Assembly: GCA_001781445.1 (NCBI GenBank)
Contig: MFLB01000007.1
Location: 1 to 11,726 of the forward strand
From: Candidatus Kaiserbacteria bacterium RIFCSPHIGHO2_01_FULL_58_22
GTDB taxonomy: Bacteria; Patescibacteriota; Minisyncoccia; Phycocordibacterales; UBA2100
DNA length: 11,726 nt
Direction: 5' to 3'
Numbering within the stretch: position 1 is the stretch's first letter; every line of letters begins with the position of its first letter. The position numbers were made by a program, and so were the translations under genes. Shown piece after piece: positions 1 to 4,063 of this stretch. The notes below the pieces were generated by a model. It searched no databases and was not told where the DNA came from. It worked only from the letters and a program-made list of their open reading frames with translations.

Positions 1-854
1 TCTGTGCCGGTTCGATCGCACTCATGGATGCGGGAGTCCCGATAACACGTCCGGTCGCAGGGATCGCCATGGGTCTCATGTCTGATGCAAAAGCGGGCGT
101 CTACAAAGTGCTCACCGACATCCAAGGACCCGAAGACCACCATGGCGACATGGATTTCAAAGTCGCGGGAACTTCAGGGGGCGTAACGGGAGTGCAAATG
201 GACGTGAAAGTGGACGGCGTGCCGCTCAAGGTGCTTAGCGAGGCTTTCGCGCAAGCGAAGAAGGCGCGATTGCAGATACTCGACGTGATACAAAAAGAGA
301 TCCCCTCGCCGCGTGCCGACATTTCTCCGCGCGCGCCGAAAATCCTTACCGTCATAGTAAAAGTTGACCAAATCGGACTCGTTATCGGCCCGGGCGGGAA
401 GACTATCAACGGTATCCGAGAGCGCACCGGTTGCGACGACATCACGATAGAAGAGGACGGTACGGTATTCGTCACCGGACGCAACGGCACTGCGGAAGCC
501 GCGCAAAAAGAAATTATGGACCTTACGCGCGAGTACATGGTCGGCGACAAATTCGAAGGTCCTGTCGTGCGCCTTATGGACTTCGGCGCGTTCGTGAAGA
601 TAGGACCCAACGCCGACGGACTGGTGCACGTTTCCGAGGTCGCGCCCTTCCGCATCGACAAAATTTCGGATGCCGTACGGCTCGGCGACGTTGTCCCTGT
701 CGTTTTAAAGGAAATAGACGAAAAGGGGCGGTATAATCTCTCCATCAAGGCCGCTGATCCGGAATGGGCCGCGCGTAAGGGTCTGAAACCGAGTCAGGGC
801 GGAGGAAACGATCATGGCAGACGACTCAACGACCGGCCCCGCCGGAGGATCTGA
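1..854 (+). CDS. pnp: Polynucleotide phosphorylase, 3' part (5' end outside window)
   Basis: PNPase degrades RNA 3'->5' by phosphorolysis in the cytoplasm, releasing nucleoside diphosphates. The frame is open from the window edge (first full codon 3-5, Cys), and the first residues CAGSIALMDAGVPI match the family's second RNase PH domain, so the gene starts upstream. Visible in order: the end of the second RNase PH domain with the DHHGDMD segment (about 135-155), whose aspartates match the catalytic pair known in the family; a KH domain with the GPGGK loop (about 387-401); and an S1 domain (about 540-770) with DFGAFVKI and GLVHVSEV. The C-terminal tail is short and basic. The stop at 852-854 lies 41 nt inside the next gene, suggesting translational coupling. 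Nothing in the visible part looks broken. Identification is secure; only the 5' portion is missing. Confidence 0.97.
   Translation, partial: CAGSIALMDAGVPITRPVAGIAMGLMSDAKAGVYKVLTDIQGPEDHHGDMDFKVAGTSGGVTGVQMDVKVDGVPLKVLSEAFAQAKKARLQILDVIQKEIPSPRADISPRAPKILTVIVKVDQIGLVIGPGGKTINGIRERTGCDDITIEEDGTVFVTGRNGTAEAAQKEIMDLTREYMVGDKFEGPVVRLMDFGAFVKIGPNADGLVHVSEVAPFRIDKISDAVRLGDVVPVVLKEIDEKGRYNLSIKAADPEWAARKGLKPSQGGGNDHGRRLNDRPRRRI
801..806 (+). promoter_or_regulatory. Shine-Dalgarno sequence fixing the start at 814
   Basis: GGAGGA lies 7 nt upstream of the ATG at 814 and within the pnp coding sequence. It is the clearest ribosome binding site in the window. It contrasts with several other genes here, whose starts sit directly behind a -10 box. 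Confidence 0.8.
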
Positions 855-2241
855 AAACACGGGCGCGGCGTCCGCGAAACCCGCGGCGCCAGATGCGGCC
901 ATAGAAGAAGCCCGCATCGTCGAGGAGGCGATCGTCAGGCCCGCGCCGCCGGAAGATCGGAACAACGCTCCGGCGGCGCTCCCGCCTCCCCTGCCTTCTC
1001 CGCCGCTCGCTCCGGAGTCGCCGCACACTCCCGCGGTCCCGCAACAAGCGGCTCACGCTCCGCAGGAGTCGGGGAAAACGGAAAAAAAAGAGGGCGGCAT
1101 CGCGGCGATCTTGAAGAGCATCCGTCTGCCTGAACGGCGGGAAGCGCCGGGACAAGCGCGGAAACCGGAAAGCGCGCGCGTCTTCGCGACCGCGCTCGGC
1201 CAGCCCGAGCGAGAACGCCCGCCGGGCGTCCCGGCGGAGAGAATGAACCCGCCGCTCCGGCCCGAGCTACAGCCCGCGAAAGCCCCAGATGCGGCGCACG
1301 CGCCTCCCCCCGAGAGCGTCGCGGGCCGGAAAGAGTCCGCGCAGGAAAGCGAGGGCATCGCCTCTGCGATCGTGGCGCCCTTGAGAACTCTGAAGAACGA
1401 CCTGCAGAATATCGTGCGCGAAAAAAAGATATCGCTCGTGCGCGCGGTCGCCCTTGAGAGCGAGAAGCGCGGGGCGCGAAGCGCCGCGGTCGAGGAAACA
1501 CCCGCCGCGCAGGCGCGTTCGCAGAGGACCCTCCGCGTGCTCTTCGCGTCCCTGCTCCTTGTTCTGCTCGGCGCCGGAGCCCTCTTCGGCATCTACGTCA
1601 TCGTGCAGGAGCGCTCCGGCATTCCCCCGCGCGAGACGGGAAGTTCGATCCTGTTTGCGGAGAGCACCTATGCGCTCCCTCTCGATAACCGCTCGCCTCT
1701 CGAAGTGAAGCGCCTTCTCGCGCAGGCGCGTGGCGGAGGCGGAACGCTCGGCTCGATCACGCGCCTCGTGCCCACGGTCTCCGAAACGAATGCGGAAACG
1801 ATCGAACGGCCCGTTACGCTCCAGGAGTTTCTCGCGGCGATCGGAGCGCGCGCCTCTCCCGACGCGTTGCGCGCTCTCTCCGGAGAGTTCTTTTTCGGCA
1901 TCCACACGGTCGACGAGAATGCGCCCCTCCTCGTCATACCGGTCCTCTCCTACGAGCGCGCGTTCGCGGGATTGCTCGCATGGGAGCAGACGATGAGCGC
2001 CGACCTTTCGCCGGCCTTCACGCCCGTCCCCGACCAGATCGTCGGGGCGGGAGGACTTCCGGAAAAACGGCGGTTCGAAGACGTGGTCATGCGCAACTAC
2101 GACGTGCGCGCACTCAAGGACGACGCCGGAGAGATACAGCTCTACTACTCCTTCCCCACGCAACGCCTCCTCGTCATCGGAGAGAGTGTCTATTCGTTCA
2201 CGGAGATATTGAACCGCCTGCGAGCAGAGCGTAAACTCTAG
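814..2241 (+). CDS. Single-pass membrane protein with long Pro/Ala-rich N-terminal region, unknown function
   Basis: This 475-residue protein matches no family that I can name. The ATG at 814 is chosen because a strong Shine-Dalgarno sequence GGAGGA (801-806) stands 7 nt before it, inside the end of pnp. Residues 1 to about 170 are rich in Pro, Ala and charged residues and probably disordered. Around 180-220 there is a more helical charged stretch. One membrane segment lies at about 240-262 (LRVLFASLLLVLLGAGALFG), preceded by Arg residues, so the N-terminus should be cytoplasmic and the roughly 210-residue C-terminal part outside. The outer part looks folded, with segments such as EFFFGIHTVDENAPLLVIPV and a C-terminal QRLLVIGESVYSFTEIL. 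The 41-nt overlap suggests co-expression with pnp, but the sequence does not show a functional link. The gene is real; its role is open. Confidence 0.85.
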   Translation: MADDSTTGPAGGSENTGAASAKPAAPDAAIEEARIVEEAIVRPAPPEDRNNAPAALPPPLPSPPLAPESPHTPAVPQQAAHAPQESGKTEKKEGGIAAILKSIRLPERREAPGQARKPESARVFATALGQPERERPPGVPAERMNPPLRPELQPAKAPDAAHAPPPESVAGRKESAQESEGIASAIVAPLRTLKNDLQNIVREKKISLVRAVALESEKRGARSAAVEETPAAQARSQRTLRVLFASLLLVLLGAGALFGIYVIVQERSGIPPRETGSSILFAESTYALPLDNRSPLEVKRLLAQARGGGGTLGSITRLVPTVSETNAETIERPVTLQEFLAAIGARASPDALRALSGEFFFGIHTVDENAPLLVIPVLSYERAFAGLLAWEQTMSADLSPAFTPVPDQIVGAGGLPEKRRFEDVVMRNYDVRALKDDAGEIQLYYSFPTQRLLVIGESVYSFTEILNRLRAERKL

Positions 2242-2267
2242 CGAGAAGCGAAAAGTGAAAAGCGAAT
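2240..2267 (+). repeat. Four imperfect 7-bp tandem repeats (AGYGANA type)
   Basis: Starting at the stop codon of the membrane protein gene, four consecutive heptads read AGCGAGA, AGCGAAA, AGTGAAA and AGCGAAT. The period is exactly seven with one or two changes per unit. Together with the heptads at 2296-2330 they fill most of the short gap before the dksA-like gene. Confidence 0.75.
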
Positions 2268-2295
2268 GGGGAACAACAGTGAACGCCTTCCGCCA

Positions 2296-2330
2296 CTATT
2301 TGCTATTTTCTATTTACTATTTACTATGCA
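2296..2330 (+). repeat. Tandem heptads (CTATTTN) overlapping the dksA-like promoter
   Basis: Five heptads in register read CTATTTG, CTATTTT, CTATTTA, CTATTTA and a decayed CTATGCA. Each junction creates a TACTAT-like hexamer, so the repeat supplies two -10-like boxes 7 bp apart (2315-2320 and 2322-2327). The unit differs from the AGYGANA heptads just upstream, but the period is the same. Confidence 0.75.
2300..2327 (+). promoter_or_regulatory. Candidate promoter of the dksA-like gene (leaderless spacing)
   Basis: TTGCTA (2300-2305), a 16-nt spacer and TACTAT (2322-2327) form a plausible sigma-70 promoter. The ATG at 2335 follows the -10 box after 7 nt, about where transcription should begin. 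The -35 is weak and the whole site lies in heptad repeats. Confidence 0.45.
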
Positions 2331-2334
2331 GTCC

Positions 2335-2697
2335 ATGTCCCACCTCACGGAGGATCAGCTGAACGATTTCCGCGCCACCTTGGAGGCCGAGCGCGATTCG
2401 CTCGACGAGGAGCTGGCCGAACACGGGAAAAGCGTCGGAGGCGATTGGCAGGGAAACAAGGGCGGCCTTGAGGGCGGAGAGGCGGATCCGACCGATGCGG
2501 CCGACTCCATAGAAGAGCTCGTCACGAACGTTCCCCTCGTGGAGGAGCTGGAGAAGCGGCGCAAGGAAATAGAAGCGGCGCTGAAGAAAATGGACAAGGG
2601 CGCCTACGGGCACTGCGATGTGTGCGGCGCCGAAGTCCCAACGGATCGTCTCGAAGCGAACCCCGCCGCCGCAACCTGCGTCGCGCACGCCCGGTAG
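2335..2697 (+). CDS. TraR/DksA-type zinc finger protein
   Basis: Proteins of this family bind RNA polymerase through its secondary channel and adjust initiation, often together with ppGpp. The 120-residue product has an N-terminal charged helical region (LTEDQLNDFRATLEAERDSL), a middle segment with GGEADPTDAADSIEELVTN, a second helix VEELEKRRKEIEAALKKM, then a zinc finger, CDVCG ... TCVAH. The last metal ligand is His rather than the more usual Cys, giving CX2C-CX2H. In-frame ATGs exist at 2266 and 2326, but the longer reading only translates the heptad repeats (LPPLFAIFYLLFT), so the start at 2335, directly before SHLTEDQL, is preferred; 2326 is possible. Whether it acts like E. coli DksA cannot be told: the coiled-coil tip residues are not obviously conserved, so no gene symbol is given. 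Confidence 0.9.
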   Translation: MSHLTEDQLNDFRATLEAERDSLDEELAEHGKSVGGDWQGNKGGLEGGEADPTDAADSIEELVTNVPLVEELEKRRKEIEAALKKMDKGAYGHCDVCGAEVPTDRLEANPAAATCVAHAR

Positions 2698-2700
2698 TGT

Positions 2701-2812
2701 AATTTCGGCTATTGCTTTCTGCCGTCGCATCTGACATCGAGGTCGACCGCGAAGTAGGGCTATCGTGCCGTCGTTCATCGTTCCAAGCTTGCGCCTTCGG
2801 CAAGCCGAAATT
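2701..2812. repeat. 112-bp segment bounded by a perfect 10-bp inverted repeat
   Basis: AATTTCGGCT (2701-2710) and AGCCGAAATT (2803-2812) are exact reverse complements separated by 92 nt. They sit between convergent genes. Inside are a smaller hairpin, GCTTGC/GCAAGC with a 7-nt loop (2787-2805), the palindrome GGTCGACC (2741-2748), and a direct repeat GCCGTCG. There is no T-run, so an ordinary terminator is not evident. It could be a small inverted-repeat element (MITE-like), a structured RNA closed by a long-range stem, or a decayed sequence. Confidence 0.6.
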
Positions 2813-2829
2813 CTACTAACCGGGCACGC

Positions 2830-3585
2830 TTAAGAACCAAGGTCCGGCTCCTTTGAGCCGATGCTCCACATGAAGTCGAAATAGGCGGAAAGCGTGTTCG
2901 AGAATTGTTTGCTTTCGATGATGAACCCGAAATTTTCTTCCTTCGTGGAGATCATCGTGACCTTGTGGTCGTAGATCATGATCATCGCGGCATAAAAAAT
3001 GTTGGGCGGCAGATAACGGACGTACCGCTTCAGCCTCGGATCTTCCATGCCGCGCTCGTTGGTATACAGATCGCCTGACTTCGGGTGAAGATTCTTTGTC
3101 ACGATGCCGCGCGCAATGCGTTTTTTTATGAATTCTCTGATAAACGCATCGCCGACCGCCTCGTTGTGCTGGCGCACGCGCACGATCATTTTCAATTCCT
3201 TCGACTTGCATTCGAGCGCGTCGTCATAGATTTTCTTCACTCCCTCTCTTCCTTCAAAAAAGGATATCTTCGGGCGCACGTGGTGTGTAACGAACAGTTC
3301 GGATAGCTCGGGCATGACTTCTGCAATGCGTTGCTTTTTCTCGTCGAGCATCGAAAGGATCTTTCCTGGATCTTCAGCTGTGTACAGTTTTCTCTTTCCT
3401 TTGTAGCTACTCTTCAGCAAGCCCAGGCCAACCAGCTCCTCCACTATTCCATACGCGGTCGTTCGCTTTATCTCTGCTTCTCCGGCTATGTCTGGAACAC
3501 CGGATGGTCCGGCCCTAAGGCAAGCTTCGTAGACGGCCGCTTGCTTTGCGGTAAGCCCTGCGTTAAGAAGTGCTCGTTTGTACAT
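2830..3585 (-). CDS. TrmB-family transcriptional regulator
   Basis: The product is 251 residues from the ATG at 3585 (255 from an in-frame TTG at 3597). The N-terminal third is a winged helix-turn-helix of the TrmB type: LTAKQAAVYEACLRAGPSGVPDIA followed by the recognition region KRTTAYGIVEELVGLGLL and a wing ending KRKLYTAEDP. A helical linker follows (ILSMLDEKKQRIAEVMPELSEL), as in dimerising members. The C-terminal part contains FFEGREGVKKIYDDAL, a segment common in bacterial and archaeal relatives, and a hydrophobic sensor-like region (IFYAAMIMIYDHKVTMIS). The ligand is unknown. The palindrome at 3623-3642 just upstream suggests autoregulation. A TATATT box lies 12 nt before the TTG, which keeps the TTG start alive. 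The family call is firm; the target genes are not visible. Confidence 0.88.
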   Translation of the reverse strand: MYKRALLNAGLTAKQAAVYEACLRAGPSGVPDIAGEAEIKRTTAYGIVEELVGLGLLKSSYKGKRKLYTAEDPGKILSMLDEKKQRIAEVMPELSELFVTHHVRPKISFFEGREGVKKIYDDALECKSKELKMIVRVRQHNEAVGDAFIREFIKKRIARGIVTKNLHPKSGDLYTNERGMEDPRLKRYVRYLPPNIFYAAMIMIYDHKVTMISTKEENFGFIIESKQFSNTLSAYFDFMWSIGSKEPDLGS

Positions 3586-3622
3586 ATTTTTCGACAACTT
3601 CTTAATGCCAATATAGCCTCTT

Positions 3623-3642
3623 ATTGAGCCATTTTGCTCAAT
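3623..3642. promoter_or_regulatory. Candidate operator for the TrmB-family regulator
   Basis: ATTGAGC and GCTCAAT are exact inverted 7-bp halves with a 6-bp centre, ending 26 bp upstream of the TTG at 3597. The spacing suits a dimeric winged-helix repressor. It overlaps the -35 region of a plus-strand promoter candidate (TTGCTC, 3634-3639) and lies downstream of a minus-strand one, so a bound dimer could affect both directions. Confidence 0.5.
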
Positions 3643-3663
3643 TCGTAAGCATAATGGTACACT
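3634..3663 (+). promoter_or_regulatory. Candidate plus-strand promoter facing the hairpin array
   Basis: TTGCTC (3634-3639), an 18-nt spacer and an extended -10, TGG-TACACT (3655-3663), predict a start near 3670, away from the TrmB gene and into the hairpins. The -10 overlaps the minus-strand candidate at 3654-3659, and the -35 overlaps the palindromic operator. Confidence 0.35.
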
Positions 3664-3681
3664 AATCTAGACAGATTTCAA
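3654..3681 (-). promoter_or_regulatory. Candidate promoter for the TrmB-family gene
   Basis: Read on the minus strand, TTGAAA (3681-3676), a 16-nt spacer and TACCAT (3659-3654) would start transcription around 3647, just before the palindromic operator. A second option is TATATT (3615-3610), which lies closer to the gene but lacks a good -35. Only one need be real. Confidence 0.3.
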
Positions 3682-3705
3682 AGAATTGCCTCATTATGCC
3701 GGTAG

Positions 3706-3729
3706 GTACAGATCGCATGCGGTCTGTAC
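3706..3729. repeat. Inverted repeat, 12-bp arms with no spacer
   Basis: GTACAGATCGCA and TGCGGTCTGTAC are reverse complements except for one T/G position, which would still pair as G-U in RNA. The centre is GCATGC. A run of six A follows. Confidence 0.75.
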
Positions 3730-3737
3730 AAAAAACT

Positions 3738-3760
3738 GGACTGCTGGTTTACAGCAGTCC
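3738..3760. repeat. Inverted repeat, perfect 9-bp arms and 5-nt loop
   Basis: GGACTGCTG, loop GTTTA, CAGCAGTCC. It starts 8 nt after the previous palindrome. Confidence 0.8.
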
Positions 3761-3762
3761 TC

Positions 3763-3782
3763 GCGAGCCTTAGAAAGCTCGC
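3763..3782. repeat. Inverted repeat, 6-bp arms and 8-nt loop
   Basis: GCGAGC, loop CTTAGAAA, GCTCGC. It follows the previous stem after 2 nt. It is the weakest of the array on its own and is listed because of its position in the series. Confidence 0.6.
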
Positions 3783-3786
3783 AACG

Positions 3787-3815
3787 TTCATTAAAATGAA
3801 ATTCATTTTAATGAA
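3787..3815. repeat. Inverted repeat, perfect 14-bp arms around a single A
   Basis: TTCATTAAAATGAA and TTCATTTTAATGAA flank one A at 3801. The arms are AT-rich, unlike neighbouring stems. Each arm also contains a smaller internal palindrome (TTCATT/AATGAA), so two small hairpins or one long one are possible. Confidence 0.85.
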
Positions 3816-3822
3816 TTTCGAC

Positions 3823-3862
3823 GACCATAGGAATTGTGAGCTTGCTCACAATTCCTATGGTC
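3823..3862 (+). terminator. 40-nt inverted repeat with 19-bp arms; terminator-like on the plus strand
   Basis: Perfect 19-bp arms (GACCATAGG... and ...CCTATGGTC) flank TT at 3842-3843. In RNA the apex would be a CUUG tetraloop. The sequence after it, TATCTTTTT, gives a U-rich tail on the plus strand only. It is the longest perfect palindrome in the window. No plus-strand protein gene precedes it, so if it terminates anything it is the candidate RNA at 3670-3872. Confidence 0.6.
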
Positions 3863-3875
3863 TATCTTTTTATGT

Positions 3876-3897
3876 CAGCGCGGCTTCCTGGACGCGC
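3876..3897. repeat. Inverted repeat, 6-bp GC arms and 10-nt loop
   Basis: AGCGCG (3876-3881) and CGCGCT (3892-3897). Short and GC-rich, so possibly chance in isolation, but it is regularly placed between two stronger palindromes. Confidence 0.5.
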
Positions 3898-3924
3898 TAC
3901 AACCCCGCACTAGAATGTGCCTTT

Positions 3925-3952
3925 GCGCCAAAGCGGCATGCCGTCTTGGCGC
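3925..3952. repeat. Inverted repeat, 14-bp arms with a two-base mismatch
   Basis: GCGCCAAAGCGGCA and TGCCGTCTTGGCGC pair except at the central two positions of each arm. It is the last palindrome before the yifB promoter region. Confidence 0.75.
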
Positions 3953-4049
3953 GGCGAGATATGAAAGCTGTATCGAGCGAAGGAATATTGTACCGTTTGC
4001 TCATGCACAAGAAGTAGAGGCCCGCCCAAGGCAAATTTCAGTGACGGGG

Positions 4050-4055
4050 TACAAT
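4050..4055 (+). promoter_or_regulatory. Candidate -10 box of yifB (leaderless spacing)
   Basis: TACAAT ends 8 nt before the ATG at 4064, so transcription would begin at or next to the start codon. No convincing -35 is seen and there is no Shine-Dalgarno sequence. Confidence 0.45.
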
Positions 4056-4063
4056 GGGTAGCA

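Larger units (their letters stand above)
3670..3872 (+). ncRNA. Candidate multi-hairpin small RNA
   Basis: From a possible transcription start near 3670 the strand passes five tightly packed stem-loops: 3706-3729, 3738-3760, 3763-3782, 3787-3815 and 3823-3862. The last has a 19-bp stem around TT, which in RNA gives a CUUG tetraloop, and is followed by TATCTTTTT, as in an intrinsic terminator. Promoter, compact structure and terminator-like end together suggest an RNA of about 200 nt. It matches no RNA class that I recognise, and transcription is not shown. The alternative is a DNA-level function such as protein binding or cruciform extrusion. Confidence 0.35.
3586..4063. other. 478-nt gap without a convincing protein gene, dense in inverted repeats
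   Basis: The genes on both sides point away from this gap, so terminators are not expected. It contains the operator palindrome at 3623-3642, then seven different inverted repeats between 3706 and 3952, only 3 to 28 nt apart, and finally the yifB promoter. A 73-codon open frame at 3796-4017 runs through three of the palindromes, has no ribosome binding site and resembles no protein that I know, so I do not call it a gene. No tRNA-like T-loop motif is seen. Confidence 0.8.

Noticed and set aside
2266..2334. Longer start for the dksA-like protein at 2266
   Set aside because: The extra residues are a translation of the heptad repeats and overlap the likely promoter.
2701..2812. tRNA, SRP RNA or other known small RNA in the gap between the dksA-like and trmB genes
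   Set aside because: No T-loop motif (GTTCRANNC) and no SRP tetraloop region is visible on either strand.
3831..3855. The palindrome at 3823-3862 contains the lac operator half-site GGAATTGTGAGC in both orientations
   Set aside because: The two halves are separated by TT, unlike lac O1 or the symmetric operator; no LacI-type gene or lac gene is nearby; and the sequence outside the halves does not match E. coli or vectors. I take it as coincidence, though a 12-nt match is worth remembering if contamination is suspected.
3796..4017. 73-codon open frame in the trmB-yifB gap
   Set aside because: It runs through three of the inverted repeats, lacks a ribosome binding site and a promoter at leaderless distance, and resembles no protein that I know.
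3586..4063. CRISPR array or integron attC sites in the palindrome-rich gap
   Set aside because: No sequence is repeated at regular spacing, the palindromes differ from each other in sequence and length, and no cas or integrase gene is present.
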